Shown piece by piece: positions 1 through 10,507 of a stretch of DNA of 64,000 bases. The position numbers and the translations under genes were made by a program. The DNA comes from Lutjanus erythropterus. Its lineage: Eukaryota > Chordata > Actinopteri > Lutjaniformes > Lutjanidae. The stretch's first letter is position 1, and the number at the start of each line of letters is the position of its first letter. Below the pieces are notes generated by a model that was given only the letters and a program-made list of their open reading frames with translations, did not search any database and was not told where the DNA came from. Where the stretch lies: positions 16,690,204 to 16,754,203 of the forward strand of contig CM034609.1 of NCBI GenBank assembly GCA_020091685.1. Direction: 5' to 3'.

Positions 1-15
1 TGTCAGTGCAAATGG

Positions 16-24
16 AGAGAGAGA

Positions 25-80
<56 letters not shown>
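16..80. repeat. GA/GT compound microsatellite
   Basis: A short GAGA stretch is followed by (GT)n and then about 40 bases of (GA)n. It lies inside the axin2 intron. Confidence 0.95.
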
Positions 81-82
<2 letters not shown>

Positions 83-364
83 TGGAGAAGAGGGGGGGAA
101 ACAGATCTAGCCACATAAAACATGTTCCAGTGGAAATTCAGGCTCTCTGTCTCTGTCTGTCTCTCTCAGCAAAAAAGATCATGGCTCTTTGAAGATTTTT
201 TTTTTTTTTTTTTTTTTTTTAAACAGTGGGACGGCTCAGCTTTTTCTTTTTTTCATGTCATTCCTTCTCCAGTTAGGATACAATTATTAGACATGTCTCA
301 TACACTTTCATGACCTCTTATTTATCTACTTTGTCGTACTCATTAACAGTAGAGACCCTCTGAT

Positions 365-1345
365 ATTTCAAAGAGGGGTGGAATGGTACACAAATTCCCA
401 TGGTTCGGTGTGTAGCTTTGTTTTGGGGTCTGGTACATTTTCAGTACAGTGGATATTGTGTTTTCGATTCTCTAAACTTTTTTTTTTTTTTTTGGCTTTT
501 CGCCTTTATTTTTGATAGTGACAGCTGAAGATATGAGAGGAGAGAAGGTAGAGGGAGAGAGAGGGGATGACACGCAGCACATGGGCAGCAGGCAGGAGTT
601 GAACTGGCGGCTGCTGCAGAGGACTAACAACCTCAGTACATGGGGTGCACGCTCAACCAACTGAGCTATAGGGGCCCCAAAAAAGTAAACTTTTTGAACT
701 CAGATTTTATGCATATGGTGGTTCTGTATAGTATGACAGTTTTCCTTAAAAAGAAAAATAGCAATATATCATCTTGCTTACTATATCAGGATGTATTGAA
801 TAGTAACCCTGTATCATTATGTGTATTTTATAGCTAAGTCCTTGCTAATACACGGCCCTAGCATTGACACTGCATGAGCTTGACTAACTAGGCTAAGCTA
901 GCTTGCTATATCTGATATGCAACAACTGTTGCACTGCCAAACCTTCGGGTAAATTTGAAAGTCTCAATGTGACATAAGAAATGAGATAAGTTAATGTGAC
1001 AGATCATCAAATATGGTGCGACACCTGTTAAACGTTCAGATAAATGAAGATTGAGATAAACTTTCAATAGCTTCGTTTTATCAGTTCTGCATACTCAAAA
1101 TATTTATGGTCAAATAATATGGTCAAACTTATAAAATTGAAACTTTTAATTTATTTTATTTATTTTTCATGGCTTCTCGAGGTCCACCTGCAGACCACAG
1201 CCCACATCATCGCCATGGAAATCACTGAAATAGATGATTTTGACAGTTTGATTCACAAAGCATACAGAGGGAATTGCCCACTGATCCGATGTGCCTGTAC
1301 CGAACAGTTCAGGACGGATACACATACTGCTCTGCACATGATCTC
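365..1345. mobile_element. Degenerate MITE-like element with a nested SINE
   Basis: The left end (AGGGGTGGAATGGTACAC, near 374) and the inverted right end (CCGAACAGTTCAGGACGGAT, near 1299-1318) resemble the termini of a fish non-autonomous hAT-like family whose ends read about AGGGGTGTAACGGTAC. The segment near 415-460 (ttttggggtctggtacattt) also fits that family from memory. A SINE at 478-685 interrupts it. Ends are diverged and no clean target duplication was found, so the borders are approximate. Confidence 0.45.
478..685 (-). mobile_element. tRNA-derived SINE
   Basis: Read on the minus strand it begins with a tRNA-like head: an A-box-like TATAGCTCAGTTGGTTGAGC, then a B-box-like AGTTCAACTCC about 50 bases later. 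A C/T-rich body follows, then a TATCAAAAATAAAGGC-like 3' segment and a terminal A-run (T-run at 478-495 on the + strand). TAAAC on both sides (473-477 and 686-690) may be the target duplication. A second copy with the same tail lies at 19058-19225. It is inserted inside the MITE-like element of the axin2 intron. Confidence 0.8.
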
Positions 1346-2790
1346 AAATGTTGCTGCTTTTTATTACTGGCCGCCCTCATGCTGATTAGCGCATGTGCAC
1401 AGGGGCATCTTTGCTAGGCCTTGATTTTTTTTTTTTTTTTAAAGACTTAAGCTCGGGCTTTAAAAGTTTTGCATGTTCTACTTTGTCAGCCTCCTGTCTC
1501 ATTAAAAACAAAATGCTCACAAACATACCCACATTCCAGTCACCCCACACATGGAGCAAACCAAGGCATTTTTCCATTACATAGTTAATGAGTGAATTCT
1601 GAGACCCCCCCCCCTCCCCAAAAACCAATCCACCCCTGCTGGTTTCTCTTCCTCTAAAACGAGGGTGGGGGGGTTGCATCATTAATGGCCCAGTGAAGTC
1701 ATGGCTGACAAGAAGCCCCTCCTTAGATTTTTATGTTTTCACACACATAGAAAGTTGTCAGTCGGCTGCCCTTCCTATAGCGCTCAGCAAGAGCTTGTGC
1801 TATCAACAGGGGTAAGGAAGGACATGGTGTACTTGCTCTTTCTCCTCCTCCACTTTGTTCTTTTCTTTGTCCCTGTAATAATGAAACGGGGGATGAGGAG
1901 CGAGTGGAAGCCCGTGCACGTGTGTCTTCAAGCGGGTGTGTAGGAGTCGGGGTGGGGGTAATGACAGGCAGACTTGCAGGCACCCAAAATTTCAGCCTTT
2001 GTCAAAGGACCCCTTCATTTGCACGCTGGCCTAATTGGCCCCTGTTAGCCGGGGCAAAACTCACAACAACGTGATGGAGGAAAAGGAAAAGGGAGAAGTA
2101 AAAGAGCGGAGGAACGGAGGGAGGGATGAAGAGGGCGAGCCGCTTATTTTAGACCAAGACGTTTGAGCAGCAGGTTCCACCCCACCCTGAGAAGCCGAAG
2201 TCTGTAGGCTCAGCAGGCTTGGCTGATTGTGTACTGAGTGGCTTTTCATGGATGGCGGAAATGAGGCTTGATGTTTAAAAAGGTTGAACAAAGGGGTGGC
2301 AACAAGCTGTTTGACTTTTAGGGTCTTTCTTTTGCCTTTTTATAGATTTATACACCCTTTTTGGGCTGACATCATGATTACATCACAGTGTTAGCTGGAG
2401 GCAAAATGAAGGAAAAAGTGGAGGCAAACACAGAGTAGGAGGCTACATAACCAAGCTAAAATGTCAGACAAAAACAAAGACAACTATGGTTAAACGTGAT
2501 AAGACAAAAGCCAAAATAAACAAAATGAACTCACAAAATGTCAAGAATTTAAATATTCTCACGTACATATTCAGAAAAAACTCAGCTGTTGTTAAACAAG
2601 CCAGCAAAATTTGTTAGCAACATGTTTTGGGACTTGCTTTGCCTCCACCTAAGCTCCGCCCACAAAAAATCAGAATGTTTACCAACAGAAAGGTGGTCTG
2701 AAACCCTTGATGTATCTTGAATCTTGCTTGTTGTGTGTGGGGAAAATACTTTTCTGGGTGTTAACTCTCTCTTCCATCTCTCTGTTGCAG

Positions 2791-2917
2791 GTACTACTTC
2801 AAGAAGGCCAGTGATGAGTTCGAGTGCGGCGCGGTGTTTGAGGAGGTGTCCGACGACAGCTCCTTGCTGCCCACCTATGATGGCAAGATCCTGGGCAAGG
2901 TGGAGAGGATGGAGTGA
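2791..2917 (+). CDS. axin2: Axin2, terminal coding exon (C-terminal DIX domain)
   Basis: This is the final coding exon of Axin2, the scaffold of the beta-catenin destruction complex and a Wnt feedback inhibitor in the cytoplasm. The first base completes a codon split by a phase-2 intron. Then 41 codons run to TGA at 2915-2917, starting [19 protein letters not shown] and ending ILGKVERME. This is the second half of the DIX domain, which drives head-to-tail polymerisation of Axin with itself and Dishevelled. The GAVFEEV and LGKVERM wording matches my memory of Axin2 better than Axin1, which has GVVFEEV and IGKVEKVD. The domain ends at the stop, as is normal for Axins. The acceptor is a good polypyrimidine-CAG. 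All upstream exons (RGS, GSK3- and beta-catenin-binding parts) lie left of the window. No frameshift or odd residue is seen. Confidence 0.93.
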
Positions 2918-4460
2918 GGACTTGCTCGTGTTGTGGATTTACACTCCAACAGACGCTTCACACCTCCATGGATGTACTCCTTCATGTGTTCACACTTACA
3001 CTCAAAGTATGTGTCTTTTAAGCTAAGACTGTCGGACTGGAGATGTTGAAGGAATGTTGACGAGGACTGGGCAGGCGGACAGGATGGAATAAAGGAAGGA
3101 GGACAAGTTATCGCTCTTACAGGACTATCAGCCCGCCTTGAAGTGAAGAAAATAAAGGATAGTCTGTCGCTGGACTGAAACATCTCCGTGTTTCCAGAAG
3201 AGAAAACTCTAAAGACTCTAGGTGAATGACCACTCCTCAAAGAAGCGGGGCGGTGGGTTCAAATCTGAGACTGACGGCCCACCTGACCCCGCCTGTGCTA
3301 GCGTCTGCCCACAGGCACTCGCTAGCATGCCGCTAATATGTATATGCAGATATACATGTACATTGCATTGTATTGTGATGCTCGTATTGCTGTGTTAAGA
3401 TTTCTATTGCTATTTATTGGAAATATGCCTGCCCCAACCCTATTATTCTTCCATGGACAAGCTGCTTGGAGTTGGAGAAACTTCTCCAATTTTCCACATC
3501 CGTGATTTTTTTTTTCCTTTTTTTTTTCTCCCCCCTCCGTCTGAGAATCAGTTCTCAAGCAAAGGAAATGGGTTTTATTCATTTTCTGCCCCTCATATTG
3601 AACTGTAAACTTCAAAAATACCTCTTCAAAAACTTCACTCCTGTTCCTGGAGATTTAGTGGGACATCTCTGATCTCTTGGCTGGAGAGCTTACTGCTGAA
3701 GCTTTGAGAATGGCTCTCTATCACTTAAAAAGTTTGATAATATATTTACTACTGCAGTGCTATTTGTGGCTGTGTCCCCATCTGCTCTGAAGGGCCCTGA
3801 GTGTACTATGAAAAAAGGAACAAAAATGCTATTAATGTTTAATTCCCTACTCTGGGACTGTGCCCAGCTAGCCTTGATCTGTCGCGTCTTAGTGCCTTTG
3901 TTTCAGTGGCGCAGGCATCGCACAAATAGCCTACGTATTTACTAAGAGGAAACTGCCCTGAACAGGTCCCCAAAATGTGTTTACACCAATATTAATATTT
4001 ACCAACAAAAAGCTCTATAATGTGCCCCCAACGTGCTTACCCATGTGATTGTGTGACTGAGTTGCTTTGAGTAGGGTTACTCTGTGTGTATTTGAAGCCT
4101 GCACTATGAGCTGCAGATGATAATGATGGTGATGATATATACACTATGTCCATAGTGTTTTAATTGAGTACAGTAGCTGTGCCTACATGGATTCTAGCCG
4201 TGTTTTACCCAGTTTTCAGGGTCCTATTACTCCCTTGGTTTTTACAAGGGGACTTATGTTGAAAAGATATTTTTATGCCTTTTAGTATCCGTTTCATCAT
4301 GTTTATGTTTTATAATATTTTTCATGGCTTCCTTGGCTCCACTTGTAAACTGTAAATTATGCGTTCTATAGAGCTCAGTTGAAAAGATGCCTCGGTACTT
4401 TAATTATTGTAATTATGAAGAGATGTAGCCTTTATTAAAATGTTCTATTTTTCAAATTAG
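2918..4460 (+). other. axin2: axin2 3' untranslated region
   Basis: The stretch from the stop codon to the ATTAAA site at 4434 is free of recognisable transposons, unlike the DNA on either side, which is what a constrained 3' UTR looks like. It has ATTTA pentamers at 3412, 3744, 3937 and 3997, which may act as AU-rich instability motifs; axin2 mRNA is known to turn over fast. AATAAA also occurs at 3088-3093 and 3151-3156 and could give a short isoform. There is a CT-rich run near 3507-3537. Confidence 0.7.
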
Positions 4461-4500
4461 CAAATGGCTTCCTATGGTTTTGTTTCTGTGTGTGTTGTCA
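4434..4500 (+). terminator. axin2: Main axin2 polyadenylation region
   Basis: The hexamer ATTAAA at 4434-4439 is followed 40-60 bases later by a GU-rich stretch (TTTTGTTTCTGTGTGTGTTG, about 4479-4498). That is the usual vertebrate arrangement of signal and downstream element. Cleavage would fall near 4452-4465. Confidence 0.6.
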
Positions 4501-4552
4501 TGGGGTCTTCTATGGATTTTCCTACCTCTAATTGGGATGTTGGGATGGTGAT

Positions 4553-4557
4553 GTGTG

Positions 4558-4613
<56 letters not shown>

Positions 4614-4650
4614 ACAAACTTCACCACACACACAACACACACACACACCC
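4553..4650. repeat. (GT)n array followed by a short (CA)n array
   Basis: About 50 bases of pure GT are followed 15 bases later by about 25 bases of interrupted CA. The two arrays are inverted with respect to each other and could pair as a hairpin. Confidence 0.95.
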
Positions 4651-5040
4651 CGCTGTGGAGAGTGCAACTCGTTGGATCCGGTGAGAAATCTCTGCCAGAT
4701 TTGCATCCATTATCAGCTCTTAATTTACTCCCTGTTGGAAATTAAAACATGCAGCATTAATTTGGCCACCAGAGCCGCTGCGTGTTTAGTCTAAGAAGGA
4801 GAGGGAGAGTAACTAAGTGTGTGTTAATGAGACATTTGGCAAATTCAAGCCATAAGTACATTTCACTCATTTATGTACATAGTTAACCATTTCATGAACA
4901 GTTTGAGCATAATGTGGTCTTTAGCTCAGACTCATTGAGGGTCCCAGGTGATAACTCACAGGCTGCTGCATGATTGTAAGTCACAGGTTCAAACCATCAA
5001 GGAGGCTGAGGACTAAAATATTCAAAGATTATATCTGTCT

Positions 5041-6053
5041 TTAAAGGATAGGCTTTCCATCTTAAGTACATAGTATTGATGCCCATATGAACCTTGAAAC
5101 AGTTTTACCATTAAGATCCCTGTGTTTTTATGTAGGTGATGGATAAAACCAACAGCCCTTATTCTGTGCAAAAATAAAATCAGTTAGACCAGCTGCCCCC
5201 TAACTTTTTCATGTCAAGGACCCCGACAATAACATGCACTTAGACCAGTGACCACCAGTTTTAGAACATTTTGTCTCATGGAATCTGATGGACCCCAGTT
5301 TGAAAACCACTGAGTTAGACATATCAAGTTATCTTTAAATGTAATTTTAGTACAAAATTCTCTCGTCCACTGCACCTCAACAAGGAAACACAAAGAGGGA
5401 GTTAGGTACTAATAAGTCTGTTATTTTGGAAGATGTCGACTTGATTTTTCTCACTCAATCTGATGAAGACCTTCACATGAAGTTTGTAATATACCTTTCT
5501 GCAAAGTGAGGACCATGCATCTATCACTTACACTTCAGTTCTGCAGCTGCTGTTGTGAAGTCTGTATTATTGCATGAAGGATGGATACTATTGGGACTTA
5601 AATTTAGTTATAACATTACACCTTGAACTTTGACCCTCTTGCTCATACGTCCATCACAGTCTGTTGTGCAGAATTGGGGTAAAAAGAAAAAGTATGCAAA
5701 ACATATGTTGTACTCATCCTTGAATGCGCTGCCATCTGTCATTGTGACTTCTGTCATCTGTCTGTACTGTCTGCGGTTCAGGCGATGTGACACATCTTCC
5801 ACTGTGCAGACAACTGTCGGTCAGAATAACCAGAAAAGCGTGAGCGTTTCCATACTGCAAAATGCAACCAGATGCAGTTGACTTCCTGTTATTGTTGCCA
5901 AACCGCATATGATAATCTTTTTCTGGTGTTCTAAATAACATGTTAATAAGGAGCACACCTTTACGTTGAAAGCACATTAGGAAGGTGTCTTTAAATTTGC
6001 ATAAATGTTCATATGGGCAACTGTTTCAACACAAAGCCTAGCTTTGCGCTTTA
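5041..6053. mobile_element. Degenerate palindromic fish DNA element with nested MITE
   Basis: Two arms are inverted copies: GCCCATATGAAC at 5081-5092 and GTTCATATGGGC at 6007-6018. Next inside, GTGATGGAT...TTCTGTGCAAAA (about 5137-5172) matches the complement of about 5495-5545. The ends carry TTAAAGG (5041) and GCTTTAA (6048). The layout matches a long palindromic repeat I know from other fish. The right half is longer: sequence at about 5606-5990 has no partner and is flanked by TTAAATTT on both sides (5598-5605 and 5991-5998), so it may be a further insertion, but the AT-rich duplicate could be chance. Confidence 0.5.
5190..5312. mobile_element. hAT-type MITE, 123 bp, exact 8-bp target duplication
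   Basis: It starts CAGCTGCCCCCT and ends AAAACCACTG, the CAG...CTG ends typical of hAT transposons. AGTTAGAC flanks it exactly on both sides (5182-5189 and 5313-5320). The body resembles the fish family whose end reads CAGTGGTTTTCAAACTGGGG. It has no coding capacity and sits inside the palindromic element. Confidence 0.8.
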
Positions 6054-6884
6054 ATATTAATCACACATTATAACATTAATTCTACACAGCTTTTGTCAAG
6101 CTTTTCCTCAGTATCAGCTGGGACCTTCACTTGTGTAAGATGTTAAGAAAGCTAAGATCATAGTGAGCACCAGGCTGCCTACATGGTACCTTATTTAATT
6201 TAAATATGTAATAGCTTATAGCTTCACACACATACACACTGGTATCTTCACACACATTTTGCCACACCACGTTCTTCTGCCACCCACTCTCCTTTTAAGT
6301 TTTCATTGGCTAACAGTGTTGCTTATGCTGCCTTTCATATTGAAAGGGCATCATGATATTGTTAAAATACCATTTTCAGCCCTTTCATCAGCAAAGGTCA
6401 GTGCATACACTTGAAGGCCATCCTTTGGACTCTTTAGAACTAAGAGGCTCTCACTCAGCGGCGCTCCACTGTCAGAAGGCCCTGTGAACCCATCTTTGTA
6501 TGGAGGGCTATTTTAGATGGGGTCATCTTTTTGAAGAGTGCGCCAGGTTAGGTAGACTCTAGACTGCTATTCAGACATGCAGGTGCTTTTTTGGGTGGGT
6601 ATTAAGATTTTTGAAGGTTCCTAAAAGTGCTCTGACAAAAAGGAGTTTATTTGTGTATATTCGTATGACTTAAATCTTTTGATAAGGTCACAGGAGAACA
6701 TTATCTAGCTGGTACCTTTGTAGCTTTTAAGCAATGCTGGTGGACTCAGGAGGGCAAAGGTGTCCTCTTGGATGCCCCTGTGGTAGATAAAACATGGTAA
6801 AGTGCCCTCAAGGGTGCCCTTCAACCGGAGAAAATGTGATACACTCCCGTATAGGCTGTCCTAGATGCAAAATAATTACAGTTG
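6054..6884. other. Intergenic, no feature recognised
   Basis: AT-moderate single-copy-looking sequence. I see no exon, simple repeat or recognisable transposon. Short open frames here have no recognisable domain. Confidence 0.5.
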
Positions 6885-7243
6885 CGTGTGCAACTTGTGC
6901 ATATGTGAAAGCACAAGTGATGCTGCAGGGTACATACAAGATTTGGAGAACATACGCTGTCATCAAAACATCTTTTTCAGGGACATCCCTGCTTATTTCA
7001 GCAAGGCAATACCAAGACACATTCTGTAAATGCTAATACTGTGGCTTCATAGTGAGAGAGTTCAGGTACTAGACTGACCTGCCTGCAGTCCAAACCTGTC
7101 CGGTGCATTAGGAAACACAAATATAACAACAGATACACTGGACTACTGAGCACCTGAAGTCGTACAACAAGCAAGAATGAGGAATAATTTATTTTTAGAA
7201 TTTATTTATCATTTACACAGGGCCTCAACTTTTTGTAGAGTTT
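6885..7243 (+). mobile_element. Tc1-like transposon remnant, 3' part (family 1)
   Basis: Sequence matches the C-terminal part of a widespread fish Tc1-like transposase gene, including the region around the second catalytic Asp (a degenerate CTTATTTCAGCAAGGCAAT, canonical LFQQDNA) and the stretch TGGCTTCATAGTGAGAGAG. The 3' inverted terminus survives near 7213-7240 (TTTACACAGGGCCTCAACTT). The frame is broken, so it cannot encode transposase. Copies of the same family lie at 12750, 27662 and 51388. Confidence 0.75.
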
Positions 7244-7448
7244 GTGAATTGCAGTTCATAATTATGTTGACAGTATATCTATGCATTTCAAATAATAAAA
7301 TAATTAAAAATTTGCACATAAAGCTCCTGTCCTTCTATCAGGTGTAGTGGCCATATTTTCACATACAGGTTTATACAGGTTGCTGTCCAGGGGAACATCT
7401 CCATTACAATGCCTGACAGTAAACATCCCCTTTTATGACTATTTAGGC

Positions 7449-7662
7449 CAGTGTTTCCCAACTCTGGTCCTCAGAGCTCACTGCCCTGCATGCTTTAGAC
7501 ATTTCCCTGCTCCAACACACCTGATTCAAATGATCAGCTCATCATCAAGCCTCTGCAGGAGCCTGATAACAACCTGATCATTTGAATCAGGTGTGTTGGA
7601 GCAGGGAAACATCTAAAACACGCAGGGCAGTGTGCCTTGAGGACAAGGGTTGGGAAACACTG
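7449..7662. mobile_element. hAT-type MITE, 214 bp
   Basis: The ends are CAGTGTTTCCCAACTCTGG and the inverted GTTGGGAAACACTG. The flanks are ATTTAGGC (7441-7448) and ATTTAGAC (7663-7670), an 8-bp target duplication with one mismatch. Inside, the two halves are inverted copies containing CTGCTCCAACACACCTGATT, so it folds as a long hairpin. This family is common in teleosts. Confidence 0.85.
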
Positions 7663-8189
7663 ATTTAGACTATGGCCATTTATGTTGTCCGGCTCTGTGA
7701 TTTCCCCTTGACCTCGACCTCCTGATGTACTCACAGATCACCTTGCTGTGGCAACATGTTTTTCTTAAGCCATTTTCCTATTGAGTAATTTCTTCTTTAT
7801 GTCAGTGACAGTACAATCCTCAGGTGAAGATTAACAGCTCGGCTTTAGCAGGTACCTTAATTCCACTGCTGAACCTACTAAAATGACAGACTTTCCTTTA
7901 TGGATCTTTGAAAGCAGGACTAATAAGTTCTTCTTTTTACTCTCTGATACCACTTTCAGTAATGATCACTTCCTGATATAAGTGGCAGGAAGGGATCATT
8001 AAGAGTCATGAGTGTCAAAAGTGTCATGCAAGTGTACTCAAATATAGGTGGGTCATTTATACAGTTTGCTCAATCTGATGTGGCACGTTTGTTTGAAAAA
8101 AAGTAAGAGAAAGTTGAGATAAGACTTTGAAAATGTTCTTAAATGATGCCCAGTGTTTTCCAACTTTATGTCACATCCATACGTTCTTA
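7663..8189. other. Intergenic, no feature recognised
   Basis: No exon, repeat or motif cluster stands out. Confidence 0.5.
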
Positions 8190-8520
8190 ATGTCAGGTGG
8201 TACTCGTCTTATACAACGAGCACTGACAGCTATCAGGGCTCCTGACTGTTCCCCGCTATAAGAAATCAGCTGTGGCCGGTAATGAATTGGCACGACTGTG
8301 TGCCAACCTGCCACCTCAGCCCCCTCATGTCCACATCTCTGCCTGCTATTGTTTCCCCCGATGATATCCAACGTCTGTTACCTGTCCCGCCCACATGAGT
8401 CGAGATCAAAGGCTCTGACTGTGAACAGCGGCACACAGGAACAGGAAAACAGGAAGTGGAACCAGGATCACACAGATGCGCTTTGATTGGTGGAGGCGAG
8501 GCTTTGACGTCCATATGCAG
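8190..8520. promoter_or_regulatory. Candidate Wnt/TCF-responsive element downstream of axin2
   Basis: A repeat-free stretch, richer in GC than its surroundings, contains AGATCAAAGG at 8403-8412, the full TCF/LEF consensus used in reporter constructs. The core CTTTGAT lies at 8481-8487 (ATCAAAG on the other strand). An ETS-like ACAGGAAGTGG lies between them. It is about 5.5 kb beyond the axin2 stop. axin2 is a known direct Wnt target, but enhancer activity here is an inference. Confidence 0.35.
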
Positions 8521-9331
8521 TCATTACTGTGCAAATCCCTTTCCAAATGGGTTGTTGTAGCACAAAAGACGTGACCTTGACCACCTTCAAAGAAAATCCA
8601 TTACAAAGCAACGGAGATGCCTTTTTCAGTAGGTACAAACTGAAATATGAAGGATTTTATCACAATGAAAAACATGGCGATATGGATTTAAAGCCCAGTG
8701 AGCACCAATCAGGATTTCAATGTTCAAGGCCGTCTTTCGACCAGCTAAAATGCGGTTTACACAAATTTGTTTAATCGTTTTAATAATTTGTTCAGTTGTA
8801 GATTGAAAGAGAGACGATATCGATTACTGTGAAGGCGTTTCTCCAAAGTTATATTTCCCTGGTGGGTGAAATCTGGTCTATGTGAAGACGCAATTTCAAC
8901 ACATTTTCATATAAAATGTAGGTACAGGCTGTGTGCTGCCTACAAGAAGCCTCCAGGATGTCAGAATGGGAGAACTTTCCAATTTGAAGCTTCTTGCTGC
9001 AGCCAAACACTTACACACAAGTACATAGGCGTATCAGTTACAGCGTTGACTACTCTGAGATATATGCACCGGCAAAGAAACTGAAATGAACAGGAGGATG
9101 TGGTAGATCAGTTAGACGCAGCACTCCTGAGTGTGGCACTTTTTTCTGTCTTTCAACTGAGAAATCTGGGTGTAGTTTTTCAGTCCAAAGTGACGATAGA
9201 CTTTTATTTGCACATTGTAGAGTGCAAATGAAATATGTCACTGTTACAAATCCTGGTGAGATAAAGAGACTAAATGTAAAAGGAACACAGTGGAGTATAT
9301 AAAAAAGAACATCTCAATAAAATTAAAGGAG
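8521..9331. other. Intergenic, no feature recognised
   Basis: Single-copy-looking AT-moderate DNA. I see no coding exon or identifiable transposon. Confidence 0.45.
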
Positions 9332-9625
9332 TTAAATAAGATGAGACAGGAACGTAAAAGTTAGAGTGCAGTTTATGATATTGATCGAAACACTCAGATG
9401 TGTGCAGAAGCAACCAGAAAAGTCTTCAGCCTTGAGAGGTCTGGATGGTTCATGACGTAGCAAAAGATCAGAAATGTGTTTTGGCCCTAAACCACTGCAC
9501 GCTTTATAAACCAAGAGCAGTATTTTATAATCAATTCTGTGGTGGTCAGGAAGCCAGTGTAAAGACCTCAGAACTGGAATGATGTGATCCACTTTCTTCG
9601 GTGTTAGTGAGAAGTGGAGCATTCT
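9332..9625 (-). mobile_element. L2/CR1-like LINE fragment (end of reverse transcriptase ORF)
   Basis: The minus strand keeps an open stretch with VDHIIPVLRSLHWLP, then IDYKILLLVYKACSGLGP and KHISDLL. This is the conserved motif just after the reverse transcriptase domain in L2/CR1-type fish LINEs (canonical HITPVLRSLHWLPV...YKILLLVYKALNGLGP). Only this C-terminal piece is present; the rest of ORF2 and the 5' end are absent. Confidence 0.75.
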
Positions 9626-9794
9626 GAATCAGCCGTCTGATCCATTTTTTAGAGAGACCTTTATAGACACCAAGTAGTCAAGATGGCCGAAGAGAAATAG
9701 ATAAAACATTAAAATACTTTGAATTCAGTTATAATTTCAGTTCTTTTCAGCGGTCGTTTTTAAATGTCTTTTCAACAGCCATTGTATAAGGTTT

Positions 9795-10112
9795 ATGGTA
9801 ATGTAGTGGCAGAATATGGCCTAAATGTAATATAAATATTCAGTAGTAGTAGTAGTATGTTTTCATCAGTGTATAATCAACTGAAAGCAAGAATCTTGTT
9901 TTCATCACCTTAGCATGAGCTATTAATATCTACAGAGAGTGCGGGTTCTCTTTCATGGAGTCTGACATGTTTCCCCAGAACAGACACAGCTTTAGATTTC
10001 CAGGGTTCTCCTACACACTCTGAAGGGGAGAGTGAGACAAGGTGTTTACAATCTGTAAGCTCAATGCTAGATGCCAGTTACTCCTACACACAGGTCCTTC
10101 AAACACAATGTA
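9795..10112 (+). mobile_element. Fragment of the GTGTAGGATTTAGTGG fish element
   Basis: The internal sequence (GTGTATAATCAACTGAAAGC, ATGAGCTATTAATATCTACA) and the right end (TAGATGCCAGTTACTCCTAC, then ACACACAGGTCCTTC) match, from memory, a teleost repeat that ends ATGCCACTAAATCCTACACACTGGTCCTTTAA. The left end is eroded. An (AGT)n stretch lies at 9847-9860. Other fragments lie near 27293-27345, 28112-28210 and 44610-44740. Confidence 0.6.
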
Positions 10113-10431
10113 TGTTAATGCAGAGTCTGAAACATCAAACCAGAGCACAGCTGAGCATGGAAGACATGGGAAAAGACTCGCTGCTCACTGTCTGTCACCA
10201 CGAACCTCAACCTCATTTAAATACACTCCAATCATTCCACCATAGACGGATATGAGAGAGTGAGACCCCCAATTTTGGGTCCTGAACCCCTTCATTTGGA
10301 ACCTGGATCAGCCATGCGAGTTGTTCCACACAGGCATCGACCCAGACAGCCATGGGACTGTGGTCAACCAGGGGGCCTCATCTGGAACCTGGCCAGGCGC
10401 CACTGCGGTAGCTGATCCCCCTACCATGTGA

Positions 10432-10507
10432 CCAATCACGTGACTTTATAGAGCCTGATACTCCGCTCTAACCAATGACACACTCCAAGACTTCTGTATC
10501 AGCCAAT
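10432..10507. promoter_or_regulatory. Three CCAAT boxes plus a palindromic E-box
   Basis: CCAAT occurs at 10432-10436, 10472-10476 and 10503-10507, all on the same strand and 31-40 bp apart, the spacing seen in NF-Y promoters. TCACGTGA, a USF/MITF-type E-box, lies at 10437-10444, and TTTATAG follows at 10445-10451. The surrounding 10250-10560 is GC-moderate and I recognise no repeat in it. It could be a promoter remnant or enhancer; no exon was found next to it. Confidence 0.3.

Larger units (their letters stand above)
1..2790 (+). other. axin2: Last intron of axin2 (3' part only)
   Basis: This is the 3' portion of the intron before the terminal axin2 exon; its donor lies outside the window. 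It ends in a polypyrimidine tract and CAG at 2788-2790. The split codon after it shows a phase-2 intron. I searched it for the preceding DIX-domain exon and did not find one. It holds a GT/GA microsatellite, a long T-run near 197-220, a MITE-like element interrupted by a SINE (about 365-1345), a short C-run near 1606-1617, and otherwise unremarkable sequence from 1400 to 2790. Confidence 0.75.

Noticed and set aside
4935-5015. A possible third tRNA-derived SINE (GTCACAGGTTCAAACC resembles a B box)
   Set aside because: No matching A box at the right distance, no shared tail with the two clear SINEs.
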